A stretch of 12,767 nt of DNA from Acidobacteriota bacterium (GTDB lineage Bacteria > Acidobacteriota > Terriglobia > Terriglobales > Acidobacteriaceae): the NCBI GenBank assembly GCA_021780415.1, contig JAJXYW010000203.1:1-12767 (forward strand), read 5' to 3'. The notes under the pieces were generated by a model. That model saw nothing but the letters and a program-made list of their open reading frames with translations. It did no database searches and was not told the DNA's origin. Made by a program: the position numbers and the translations under genes. Below, in pieces: positions 1 through 6,625 of this stretch (its first letter is position 1; every line of letters starts with the position of its first letter).

Positions 1-407
1 TGCAGATGCCGGACGAGATTCTGGAGCGGCAGCCATTCCCGGGACCGGGGCTGGCGGTGCGGATTCTTGGCGAGGTGACGCCGGAACGGGTTGCGATTTT
101 GCAGGAGGCGGATGCGATTTGTACAGCCGAAATCAAACGCGCAGGGCTATATCGGAAGGTGTGGCAGAGCTTTGCCGTGTTGCTGCCGGTGAAGACGGTT
201 GGCGTGATGGGCGATCAGCGAACGTATGCGTATACGTGCGCGATTCGCGCGGTGGAGAGTGAGGACGGCATGACGGCGGACTGGGCGGCGCTGCCGTATG
301 AGGTGCTGCGGGCGATCTCGAGCAGGATTGTGAGTGAGGTGCGCGGGATCAATCGCGTGGTGTACGACATTACGTCGAAGCCGCCGGGCACGATCGAGTG
401 GGAGTAA
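1..407 (+). CDS. guaA: GMP synthase (glutamine-hydrolysing), C-terminal part
   Basis: GMP synthase makes GMP from XMP, ATP and glutamine in the cytoplasm, the last step of de novo guanine nucleotide synthesis. Only the last ~135 residues are in the window; the frame is open to base 1, so the ATG at 6 is an internal Met and not the start. What is visible is the dimerisation/XMP-binding domain. It has the hallmark [10 protein letters not shown] stretch near the left edge, then ILGEVT, a [12 protein letters not shown] segment, and the canonical C-terminal [12 protein letters not shown] ending, in which the terminal residues contact XMP. The frame is intact up to a TAA at 405-407. The N-terminal amidotransferase and ATP-pyrophosphatase domains lie outside the window. 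Identity is very secure. Confidence 0.97.
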   Translation, partial: QMPDEILERQPFPGPGLAVRILGEVTPERVAILQEADAICTAEIKRAGLYRKVWQSFAVLLPVKTVGVMGDQRTYAYTCAIRAVESEDGMTADWAALPYEVLRAISSRIVSEVRGINRVVYDITSKPPGTIEWE

Positions 408-483
408 GTCCTGCGGCCCTGCGCGGACGGCGGGAGGCTTTGCGTGCTGCGTGGAGCATCATGGGGGAGTGAGGAGTCGCCGA

Positions 484-693
484 ATGCGTGTTGCGGTGCG
501 GGTGCTGGTGTTGGTGGCGGTGTTTGCGGGGGTGGGGTGGTTGACGGCGCGCGCAGTGATGGAGCATGCGGCAAGTAAGGGTGCGATGCAGCCGGAGGTA
601 AGGCTGGCGGGGGAGATGGCTGGGTTGTTTGCGGGGGGAGCGGCGACGCTGGTGGTGGGAATTGCGATGGTGTGGTCGCGGGGAAAGGGTTAG
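484..693 (+). CDS. Small two-helix membrane protein, unknown function
   Basis: I do not recognise this 69-residue protein. It starts MRVAVRVLVLVAVF. It has a hydrophobic helix at about residues 3-24 and a second at about 44-63 (GLFAGGAATLVVGIAMVW), joined by a short polar linker, and ends in basic SRGKG. That suggests an inner-membrane hairpin with both ends in the cytoplasm. The ATG at 484 is preceded by a G/A-rich stretch (about 463-475) that could serve as a loose ribosome binding site. The frame is also open upstream to 334, but that part overlaps guaA and encodes an Arg/Ser/Cys-rich shadow peptide. The stop overlaps the stop of the convergent yggU by 4 bp. It lies 76 bp after guaA and could be read through from it. 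Confidence 0.6.
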   Translation: MRVAVRVLVLVAVFAGVGWLTARAVMEHAASKGAMQPEVRLAGEMAGLFAGGAATLVVGIAMVWSRGKG

Positions 694-989
694 GCGAGTT
701 CGGGTTTGAGTGAGGCGGTGAGGGCTTCGGAGGTGAGGCCGTCGAGGAGGAGGGTTTTGGAACGGCTGGTGGCGCCGGTGAGGAGGGTGATGCTGGCGCG
801 GGGGAGTTTGAGACGGTCGGCGAGGAAGGCGATGAGGGCGGCGTTGGCGCGGCCGTCAGTGGGCGGGGTGGTGAGGGCGATTTTGAGTGCGCCGTCGTGG
901 GTGCCGGTGATGGCGTTGCGGCGGGCTCCGGGGTGAACGCGGACGGTGAGGGTGCAGCCGGTGGGGGTGTCGCGAAGGGTGAGGCTCAT
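690..989 (-). CDS. yggU: YggU/DUF167 family protein (UPF0235)
   Basis: This is a 99-residue cytoplasmic protein of the small DUF167 fold family, whose biochemical role is not established. The diagnostic residues are present: VRVHPGARRNAITG at about residues 17-30, LKIALTTPPTDGRANAAL at about 35-52 (the family's APPxDGKAN box), FLADRL, and SITLLTGATSRSK at about 66-78 (GxxSRxK). Length matches the family. The ATG at 989 lies 24 bp after the yggS stop, so the two are probably cotranscribed. yggS and yggU also neighbour each other in Escherichia coli, where yggT lies between them; no yggT is present here. The ribosome binding site is weak, which fits expression as the second gene of a unit. Confidence 0.92.
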   Translation of the reverse strand: MSLTLRDTPTGCTLTVRVHPGARRNAITGTHDGALKIALTTPPTDGRANAALIAFLADRLKLPRASITLLTGATSRSKTLLLDGLTSEALTASLKPELA

Positions 990-1013
990 GTGAATGCGCT
1001 GCTTTATCCCGTG

Positions 1014-1712
1014 CTATGGGTTGGGGTAGGTGCGCTTGCCAAAGATGGCGGTGCCGATGCGGATGGTGGTGGAGCCCTCTTCGATGGCTATGGCGAAGTC
1101 GTTGGACATGCCCATGGAGAGTTCGGTAAGGGTGGGGTAGAGGGCGATGTTTTCGTCGCGGAGGCGGCGGAGATGCTGGAAATAGGGGCGCGCGGTTTCG
1201 GGGGCGTCGTTGAGGGGCGGGACAGTCATGAGGCCGCGGACTTCGAGGTGGTGGAGGGGCTGGAGGGCGGCGAGAAGGGTGGGGAGTTCGGCGGGGGCGA
1301 GGCCGTGCTTGGTGTCCTCGTGCGAGAGCTTGACCTCGACGAGGACGCGCAGGGTTTTGTTGAGGGATTGGGCGGCGGCGTTGAGGCGCTCGGCAGTTTT
1401 GAGCGAGTCGAGAGTGTCGACGGCGTCGAAGATCTCGGCGGCTTTGGCGGTCTTGTTGTTCTGGAGCGGGCCGATGAGGTGGACGTCAACGGCGGGCAAG
1501 AGATCGGGGAGTGAGACGCGCTTGGTCTGCCACTCCTGGACGCGGTTTTCGCCGAAGAGGCGGTGCCCGGCGGCGTAGGCCTCGAGGAGGGCCTCGGGGG
1601 GATTCATCTTGCTAACGGCCATGAGGGCGACGGAGTGGGGGGCGCGGCGGGCGCGGGCGCAGGCGTTGACGATTTCGTCATGGACACGGGCGAGATTTGA
1701 TGCGATCGACAT
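1014..1712 (-). CDS. yggS: YggS/PLPBP family pyridoxal-phosphate homeostasis protein
   Basis: This 232-residue cytoplasmic protein belongs to the PLP-binding YggS/PROSC family. Members hold PLP on a lysine in an alanine-racemase-like TIM barrel and help control free PLP and amino/keto-acid balance; no catalytic activity is established. Visible signatures are the PLP lysine in LMAVSK (K35), LFGENRVQE, HLIGPLQNNK (HxIGxLQxNK), VKLSHEDTKHG, VRGLMTVPP, and the C-terminal LSMGMSNDFAIAIEEGSTTIRIGTAIFG phosphate-binding region. I chose the ATG at 1712 because MSIASNLARV matches the usual family start. The longer frame would begin with a TTG at 1760 that is itself part of a promoter -35 element. It leads a unit with yggU 24 bp downstream and is divergent from the outer-membrane protein gene. 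Confidence 0.95.
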   Translation of the reverse strand: MSIASNLARVHDEIVNACARARRAPHSVALMAVSKMNPPEALLEAYAAGHRLFGENRVQEWQTKRVSLPDLLPAVDVHLIGPLQNNKTAKAAEIFDAVDTLDSLKTAERLNAAAQSLNKTLRVLVEVKLSHEDTKHGLAPAELPTLLAALQPLHHLEVRGLMTVPPLNDAPETARPYFQHLRRLRDENIALYPTLTELSMGMSNDFAIAIEEGSTTIRIGTAIFGKRTYPNP

Positions 1713-1731
1713 TCTTCCGATCAGTGTACGG

Positions 1732-1760
1732 GTTCTACCGAATATCGCGCATGATTTCAA
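1732..1760 (-). promoter_or_regulatory. Sigma70-type promoter for yggS-yggU
   Basis: Read on the minus strand, TTGAAA (1760-1755, five of six matches to TTGACA) is followed after exactly 17 bp by TAGAAC (1737-1732, four of six matches to TATAAT). Initiation would fall only a dozen or so bases before the yggS ATG at 1712, giving a very short leader. This placement supports the 1712 start over the 1760 TTG. Confidence 0.5.
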
Positions 1761-1778
1761 AAGGGTTCAGGCGGTTAC

Positions 1779-1787
1779 TGCTATATT
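1779..1787 (+). promoter_or_regulatory. Possible extended -10 promoter for the outer-membrane protein gene
   Basis: TGCTATATT matches an extended -10 element (TGn followed by TATATT, five of six). No convincing -35 sits 16-18 bp upstream. Initiation here would give a leader of about 170 nt before the ATG at 1965. This is the best candidate in the divergent 1713-1964 gap, but it is weak. Confidence 0.3.
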
Positions 1788-1865
1788 TTGAGTGTTTAGA
1801 TGCTGATCTGCATCCACTTCATAACTTTCCACGTCCAAGAGAAATTAGAGAAGAGGTGAGCACGG

Positions 1866-1883
1866 CTGGATCATGCGATCCGG
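1866..1883 (+). other. Small hairpin in the leader of the outer-membrane protein gene
   Basis: CTGGATC and GATCCGG form a 7-bp stem (one G-T pair) around the loop ATGC, about 80 bp before the start codon. It has no U-tract, so it is not a terminator. It may stabilise the 5' leader or mean nothing. Confidence 0.25.
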
Positions 1884-1964
1884 ATTACGTGCAAGGGCAA
1901 CAATCTCACCATTTCCGGGTTATCACCTTGGGACACGACTGAACATTCATAGGAGTCTAGGAAA

Positions 1965-3086
1965 ATGTATAGATCTATTCATTCCTCAGAAGTTGAGCGC
2001 CGCTGGATTGGCGGAGCCTCTGTAGTGGTGCGACATGCTGTCGCCGTGATGACCATCCTCGGAGCGGGCGTGGCCGTGATGGGAGCCCAAACCAGCAGTC
2101 CAGCCGCCGGCCAGGTGGGAGCGGGTGCGCAACAGTCCGGGGCTGCGGCGCAGACGCCGTTGAACCTGCAGCTTCCGGTGAGCGAGTCGATGGTTTCATC
2201 GAGTGCATCGGAAGGCAGTGATGCACTGGTCAATGAAGCGAAGGCAGAACCGGGTGCACCGAACTTTGCGGCAATGATGCATGAGGGTGGGAGGCAGAAC
2301 AGCCGCCGACCCCGGTACGGAAGCAGCTACACGAATGCGGATGGGTCGGACAAGTGGATGGGGTATGGCGGCGGAGGATTCGGGTTGCCGGTAGGAAACA
2401 CCAATAACTACCTGAGCATTGGCTATGGGTTCCAGGTGGGCGGCGGACGGCAGTTCAGCAAGCATTTCGCTCTGCCGGTGGAGTTTGACTGGGACCACTT
2501 CGGATTCACGCAGCAGAATCTGGACAACCAGACCACCATCTATAACACCTTTCTCGCGGACTTTGCGCCGTCCTTGGGCAGCAATGCTGTCACCGGAATC
2601 CTGGGTGGTGGAAGCCATGTGTGGTCGTTCACGATTGATCCGACCTATACGTTCTACACAAATCACTCGTGGGGAGCTTATGTCGTAGGCGGCGTTGGTT
2701 TCTACCATAAGACGGCGGCCTTTACGGTGCCAGCACCGGCGATCTGCGGTGGCGGGTATGGCTATGGCGGGTATGGCTATGGCGGCATCGGCTATGGCGG
2801 CATTGGCTATGGCGGCTTCTTCCCGTGTATTGCCAGCGCAACGTTCGACAAATATACGTCGAATGCTCCGGGCTTCAATGGGGGCGCCGGGATCACGTAC
2901 AAATTCTCGGACTACTCGAGGATTCAGTTGTACGGTGAGCTTCGGTATGTGTTCGTTGCCAACTCGGCCAAGCCTGGAATCACGGTCAACAACCTGAACG
3001 CCATCACGGCTACGACGACAAACTTCTATCCTGCGAACAGCATGCATACGGAATATATCCCGTTCAAGTTCGGTATCCGCTTCTAA
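1965..3086 (+). CDS. Outer-membrane beta-barrel protein with Gly/Tyr repeat loop
   Basis: This 373-residue protein is predicted to be exported and inserted in the outer membrane; the exact function is unknown. Residues 1-23 form an unusually long basic n-region, residues ~24-40 are hydrophobic, and signal cleavage is likely after VMGA (residue 41). Residues ~42-120 are an Ala/Ser/Gln-rich, probably disordered segment. From about 130 to the end the pattern alternates aromatic and small residues (GYGGGGFGLPVG, LSIGYGFQVGGG, YGELRYVFV, EYIPFKFGIRF) and ends in Phe, as OmpA-type small barrels do. A Gly/Tyr repeat at residues 263-282 is bracketed by the protein's only cysteines, C261 and C288. The start is fixed by AGGAG at 1951-1955, nine bases before the ATG. 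A strong terminator follows, so it is monocistronic. The closest label is an acidobacterial OmpA-like/OMP_b-brl protein. Confidence 0.85.
   Translation: MYRSIHSSEVERRWIGGASVVVRHAVAVMTILGAGVAVMGAQTSSPAAGQVGAGAQQSGAAAQTPLNLQLPVSESMVSSSASEGSDALVNEAKAEPGAPNFAAMMHEGGRQNSRRPRYGSSYTNADGSDKWMGYGGGGFGLPVGNTNNYLSIGYGFQVGGGRQFSKHFALPVEFDWDHFGFTQQNLDNQTTIYNTFLADFAPSLGSNAVTGILGGGSHVWSFTIDPTYTFYTNHSWGAYVVGGVGFYHKTAAFTVPAPAICGGGYGYGGYGYGGIGYGGIGYGGFFPCIASATFDKYTSNAPGFNGGAGITYKFSDYSRIQLYGELRYVFVANSAKPGITVNNLNAITATTTNFYPANSMHTEYIPFKFGIRF
2751..2810 (+). repeat. Four 15-bp in-frame tandem repeats
   Basis: There are four contiguous units of 15 bp: two identical (GGCGGGTATGGCTAT) and two that differ from each other by one base (GGCGGCATCGGCTAT and the same with ATT). 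They encode GGYGY, GGYGY, GGIGY, GGIGY, followed by a partial unit GGFF. The repeat keeps frame, so copy-number change would lengthen or shorten a loop of the outer-membrane protein by five residues at a time. Confidence 0.9.
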
Positions 3087-3103
3087 GGCAACTTTCGTAC
3101 GCT

Positions 3104-3142
3104 CAAGACAGGAGGCCCGCTCAGTGCGGGCCTTCTGTCTTG
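3104..3142 (+). terminator. Strong hairpin terminator after the outer-membrane protein gene
   Basis: A 17-bp stem (arms 3104-3120 and 3126-3142, one G-T pair, the rest Watson-Crick) closes on the loop TCAGT, 17 bp after the stop codon. The 3' arm ends TTCTGTCTTG, which is U-rich inside the stem, but there is no clean U-tract after it. The leftward glycosyltransferase gene stops at 3226, so the same hairpin may also stop or shield transcripts arriving from the right. Confidence 0.8.
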
Positions 3143-3225
3143 GCGCGGGTGCGATTGCGAGGGCGCGACGCTGAGGTGTTGCCGGTCGAGAGAACAGGCT
3201 ACGGGTATGTCGATGAGCACGCGCT

Positions 3226-4944
3226 CTAAATGCCGACGGGGTAGGGCTTCTCGTGGATCTCGTCGCCTTGAGAGCCCTTGCGCTCGAAGAGGCCCTGGAA
3301 GATGCTGAGCAGGCCGGTGTACCAGTAGCCCAGGACGAAGAGCAGAAGGAACGGAACGGTGAAGTAATTTTCGGTGGAGACGGCGTAGTATACCGTCGCG
3401 GCGAAGTAGCAGCCGATGAGCAGTTCGATCCACGGAATGATGCCGAGGCGCTTGCGATATTTTTTGGCCTGCGACTTTTCACCCTTCTTCTGGACAGCGT
3501 ACTTGGGGGTGCGCGCGAAGGCGCTCTTGATACCGAAGAGAGCCTCCAGCACGGCCTTAGTATTGGTGATGGTGAGGCCGACGCCGAGCGACATGAGGAA
3601 GGGCAGGTATAGAAAGGTCTTGTACCAGGTGCGCGGATAGAGCTCGCGCTGGCTGACGAGATAGAAGCTTGAAACGCTCATGGTAGAGGCCATGAAGAGC
3701 GGGAGGTCGATGAGCATCATCTGGATGGGGCCCTGCCAGGAGCGGATGATCATGGCGGGCATGAGCAGCACCGAGAGCACGATCATGAGCGGGTAGCTGA
3801 TGTTCGCGGTGAGGTGGTACCAGGCTTCGAGCTTGGTGTGGAAGGGGACGTCGGAGCGGAAGACGGAGGGGAGAACTTTCTTCGAGGTCTGGATGAGGCC
3901 CTTGGCCCAGCGTGCCTGCTGGGTTTTGAAGGCGGTCATCTCGATGGGGAGCTCGGCGGGACACTCGACGTCCTGGAGGTACTTGAACTTCCAGCCTTTG
4001 AGTTGCGCCCGATAGCTGAGGTCGGTGTCTTCGGTAAGGGTGTCGTGCTGCCAGCCGCCGGCTTCGTCGATGGCCTGGCGACGCCACATGCCGGCGGTGC
4101 CGTTGAAGTTGAAGAAGACGCCGGCGCGGGAACGGCCTCCGTGCTCGAGGACGAAGTGCCCGTCGAGGAGGATGGCCTCGACCTGGGTGAGGAAGCTGTA
4201 GTTGCGATTGAGGTGCGTCCAGCGGGTCTGCACCATGCCGACGCCGGGTTCGGCGAAGTGGTGGACGACGCTGCGGAGCCAGGTGGGGGGAGGGACGAAG
4301 TCGGCGTCGAAGATGGCGACGAGTTCGCCCTTGGCGGAACGCAGGCCCTCTTCGAGTGCGCCGGCCTTGTAGCCGTGGCGGTTGGTGCGATGGAGGTAGT
4401 AGACGGGCTGCGGCGCTAGTCCCTGCGTTCCAGCGGCAAAGCGGGCGACCATTGCGGAGGCGACGCCGACGGTCTCATCGGTGGAGTCGTCGAGGAGCTG
4501 AATTTCGAAGCGGTCGCGGGGGTAGTCGAGGCGGCAGCAGGCGTCGAGCAGGCGGTCGATGACGAACTGCTCGTTGTAGATGGGGAGCTGGATGGTGACG
4601 AAGGGGAGATCGGCCTCGTCGAAGTGCGCGGGCGGAAGGTGAGATTTCGACTCGTTGCGCTTGTTGCGGTAGTAGAGCCAGACGAGCTGGTAGCGATGGA
4701 TGCCGTAAAAGGCGAGGATGATCATCACCAGAAAGTAGGGGATGAGCAGGCTAATGTCGAAGGCGTTCCAGCGATAGACGTTGCGGAAGGTGTGGTCCGC
4801 GTAGTGCGTCTTCCAGTAGTGCCCGAGGCCGTGCTGCGAGGCGAGGAACAGGGCGAGCGCGTTGAGTTGGGTCAGCAGAAGGCTCTCCGGGCAGGAAGAT
4901 TGTAGATCGATTTTACGCGATGTGCGGCGGTCGATTTCGATCAC
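3226..4944 (-). CDS. Membrane glycosyltransferase family 2, cellulose synthase-like (CslA/CslC type)
   Basis: This is a processive-type GT2 enzyme expected to polymerise or transfer a hexose (glucose or mannose) from a nucleotide sugar at the inner membrane. The sugar is not predictable from sequence. One helix lies at about residues 63-83. The catalytic domain then carries IQLPIYNE (118-125), LLDDSTDET (D152/D153), NRHGYKAGALEEG (188-200), FDADF (D213, D215), FNFNGTAGMWRR (278-289), the TED catalytic base motif (304-306) and QQARW (342-346, the QxxRW acceptor motif). Five C-terminal helices follow at about 382-400, 408-430, 444-466, 502-522 and 526-549. The STDET, GYKAGAL and NGTAG blocks resemble plant CslA/CslC mannan/glucan synthases. 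No PilZ domain is visible. The listed start is a GTG without a clear ribosome binding site. A CTG at residue 23 preceded by GGAG is an alternative, so the first ~22 residues are doubtful. It is the last gene of the leftward set, 38 bp after the MqnC-like gene. Confidence 0.88.
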   Translation of the reverse strand: MIEIDRRTSRKIDLQSSCPESLLLTQLNALALFLASQHGLGHYWKTHYADHTFRNVYRWNAFDISLLIPYFLVMIILAFYGIHRYQLVWLYYRNKRNESKSHLPPAHFDEADLPFVTIQLPIYNEQFVIDRLLDACCRLDYPRDRFEIQLLDDSTDETVGVASAMVARFAAGTQGLAPQPVYYLHRTNRHGYKAGALEEGLRSAKGELVAIFDADFVPPPTWLRSVVHHFAEPGVGMVQTRWTHLNRNYSFLTQVEAILLDGHFVLEHGGRSRAGVFFNFNGTAGMWRRQAIDEAGGWQHDTLTEDTDLSYRAQLKGWKFKYLQDVECPAELPIEMTAFKTQQARWAKGLIQTSKKVLPSVFRSDVPFHTKLEAWYHLTANISYPLMIVLSVLLMPAMIIRSWQGPIQMMLIDLPLFMASTMSVSSFYLVSQRELYPRTWYKTFLYLPFLMSLGVGLTITNTKAVLEALFGIKSAFARTPKYAVQKKGEKSQAKKYRKRLGIIPWIELLIGCYFAATVYYAVSTENYFTVPFLLLFVLGYWYTGLLSIFQGLFERKGSQGDEIHEKPYPVGI

Positions 4945-4982
4945 TCAAACATATCGCGGGGTTGCCGTCGGGATTGCGCTGA

Positions 4983-5924
4983 CTAGTTGAGGAACATGGT
5001 GCGGTAGGGGGTGTCGCGCTGGACGGGCTTGAAGCCGGCTTCGCGGATGATGCGGCGGAGTTCTTCTTCGGTGGCTCCGCCGGGCTTGCCGAAGTGCTCT
5101 TCGAGGAGGACTGAGCCGACGTCGTTGCCGCCGAAGCGGAGGCCCATCTGCAGGACCTTGAGGCCTTGCGTGGCCCACGATCCTTCGATGTTCGGGATGT
5201 TATCGAGGTAGAGGCGGCTGACGGCGAGCGTGGTGAGGTACTCGACGGCGGTGGGCTCTGGGATGCCGAGGTCACCGCCGGTGTAGGCGAACGGAGTGAA
5301 GGATGTGAAGCCGCCGGTATCCTGCTGGAGCTGACGGAGAATCTCCAGGTGGTTGATGCGCTGCTCCAGCGTCTCGCCGACGCCGAAGATCATGGTGGCG
5401 GTGGAGCTGATGCCGAGTTGGTGGGCGGTGCGGTGAACGCTGATCCAGGCGGCGGTGGAGGAGTTGTCCGGAGCGAGGCGGAGGCGGATCTCATCGTTGA
5501 GGATGACGGCGCTGCTGGCGATGGAGTCGAGACCGGCGGTGTGGAGGCGGGCGATGGTGTCACGCAGAGAGAGCCCGGCGGTGGAGGCGAGGGTGAGGAT
5601 CTGGGTGGCGGCGAGGCCGTGCAGCCAGAGGCCGGGGAAGCGCTGCTTGATGCCGGTGAAGAGCGTCTCGTAATGGGCGAGCGTGGCCTGCTGGTGGACG
5701 TTGGCTTCGAGGACGAGGCCGGTGGCGCCCATGTCGACGGACGTGCGAGCACTGGCGTAGGCGGCGTCGAGGTCGGGGGGGGAGCAGTCGAGGGCGCGGT
5801 CGATGGTGTAGCTGACGACGCCTTCGGGATGCAGGCTGCGTCGGAGTGCGTCGGCCTCCATGCCGATGCCGATGAGGTCGTCGGAGGAGAGGCAGTCGAG
5901 GGCTTGCTGGCGAGTAATTCCCAT
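4983..5924 (-). CDS. MqnC-like protein lacking the radical-SAM cluster motif (probable pseudoenzyme)
   Basis: This 313-residue protein is homologous to cyclic dehypoxanthinyl futalosine synthase (MqnC), a radical-SAM enzyme of the futalosine menaquinone pathway that is usually about 360-390 residues. The N-terminal HPEGVVSYTIDR block (32-43), SLRDTIARLHTAGLDSI, TAHQLGISSTATMIFG, ETLEQRINHL, QDTGGFTSFTPF, LYLDNIPNIEGSWATQGLK, LRFGGNDVGSVLLEE and EEELRRIIREAGFKPVQRDT all align with MqnC. Straight after TIDR, where MqnC has NINYTNVC and the CxxxCxxC 4Fe-4S motif, the protein reads ALDCSPPDLDAAY: some 20 residues are missing in frame. Only C11 and C47 occur in the whole protein. The LLQGG segment is LEANV and the GGGAEIL segment is SSAVIL. 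It therefore cannot bind a radical-SAM cluster in the usual way. The reading frame is otherwise clean, which argues for a maintained function. The start is the ATG at 5924. A true mqnC should lie elsewhere if the pathway operates. Confidence 0.85.
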   Translation of the reverse strand: MGITRQQALDCLSSDDLIGIGMEADALRRSLHPEGVVSYTIDRALDCSPPDLDAAYASARTSVDMGATGLVLEANVHQQATLAHYETLFTGIKQRFPGLWLHGLAATQILTLASTAGLSLRDTIARLHTAGLDSIASSAVILNDEIRLRLAPDNSSTAAWISVHRTAHQLGISSTATMIFGVGETLEQRINHLEILRQLQQDTGGFTSFTPFAYTGGDLGIPEPTAVEYLTTLAVSRLYLDNIPNIEGSWATQGLKVLQMGLRFGGNDVGSVLLEEHFGKPGGATEEELRRIIREAGFKPVQRDTPYRTMFLN

Positions 5925-5955
5925 GAACAGATTTTACGCTTGGAGCGGTGGCGTG

Positions 5956-6033
5956 CTGCGGCTCATGCTCCCGACTGCGCCAAACGAAGAGGCTGTCTGG
6001 CTCCGGTCGAGAGGCCAGATCGTTGCTGGGTGC
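5956..6033. repeat. Dispersed palindromic repeat, copy A (divergent)
   Basis: This ~77-bp element shares CTGCGCCAAACGA, GGCTCCGGTCGAGA and CTGGGTGC with copies at 10304 and 11325. Its central hairpin is degraded: CCAAACG faces TGTCTGG, with one mismatch and one G-T pair. It sits in the 124-bp gap between the uncharacterised thiL-coupled gene and the MqnC-like gene, inside a presumed transcription unit. Confidence 0.75.
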
Positions 6034-6049
6034 TTGTTGGAGAGGTGCG

Positions 6050-6625
6050 CTAGAGGGTGAAGCCGCCGCCCTGGTGCGTGCCGGTGGCGAGGTCGAGGGT
6101 GAAGGAGACTTCGCGGTCGGTGTGCATGTTCCATCCGGTGCCGTGGAGTTGGCGGGCGTCGGCGTGGGTCATGGTGACGCCCTCCCAACTGAGGCGGGCG
6201 CTCTGCCAGCGTAGGCCGGTGGCGTCGAGGGCGAGGACGTTGTGGAAGCTGGCGAGGAGGATGAGCCCGGCCGCCGGGGCGGGGAGGATTTGGGTTGCGG
6301 GGCGGAGGGGCAGGTGGAGGCAGTGCTCGGGTTCGAGGGTGTCGATGAGGTAGGCGTAGCCGCCGGCGAGGGCGAGGAGACTGTCGGGGCGCGGGCAGGG
6401 GAAGACGCCGGTGGGGAGCGAGGGGTCGCGGAAGCCGAGGGCGCAGGTGGCGAGGAAGTTGGCGCCGATGGAGGGTTTGACGTCGAGCAGGAGGGCGCCG
6501 CGTTGCATGGCGTCTTCTTCGCCGGGGATATGCTGTGGATAGACGTACTGGCGTGCGGGCGCGATGAGCGGAGGGGTGGTGAGGATGCGTGCGATCCAGC
6601 TTTGAGGGAAGGCTGCGGCGCTCAT
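6050..6625 (-). CDS. Uncharacterised conserved-looking protein coupled to thiL
   Basis: I do not recognise the family of this 191-residue protein. It has no signal peptide, no clear transmembrane helix and no metal or nucleotide motif. Short beta-rich segments recur (LLALAGGYAYLIDTLEP, LILLASFHNVLALDATGLRW, LHGTGWNMHTDREVSFTLDLATG), as in small beta-propeller-like or beta-sandwich proteins. The ATG at 6625 overlaps the thiL TGA as ATGA and is preceded by GGGAG eight bases upstream. This makes it a better start than the in-frame TTG at 6640. The tight overlap implies translation coupled to thiL. Repeat copy A lies between it and the MqnC-like gene. Codon use looks like that of its neighbours. 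It could relate to thiamine metabolism only by context. Confidence 0.75.
   Translation of the reverse strand: MSAAAFPQSWIARILTTPPLIAPARQYVYPQHIPGEEDAMQRGALLLDVKPSIGANFLATCALGFRDPSLPTGVFPCPRPDSLLALAGGYAYLIDTLEPEHCLHLPLRPATQILPAPAAGLILLASFHNVLALDATGLRWQSARLSWEGVTMTHADARQLHGTGWNMHTDREVSFTLDLATGTHQGGGFTL

Noticed and set aside
1713..1760. N-terminal extension of yggS from a TTG at 1760
   Set aside because: The added residues do not match the family, and the TTG is part of the -35 hexamer of the best promoter.
2196..3482. 428-residue minus-strand open frame opposite the outer-membrane protein gene
   Set aside because: It is antisense to a well-supported gene, crosses the terminator hairpin and the end of the glycosyltransferase gene, and its Arg/Ala-rich product has no recognisable motif.
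5934..6050. Short coding frames across repeat copy A
   Set aside because: The frames differ between repeat copies and give no conserved peptide; the conservation is at DNA/hairpin level.
5166..6053. 295-residue plus-strand frame opposite the MqnC-like gene
   Set aside because: Its low-complexity Gly/Glu/Val composition and lack of motifs mark it as a shadow of the MqnC-like gene.
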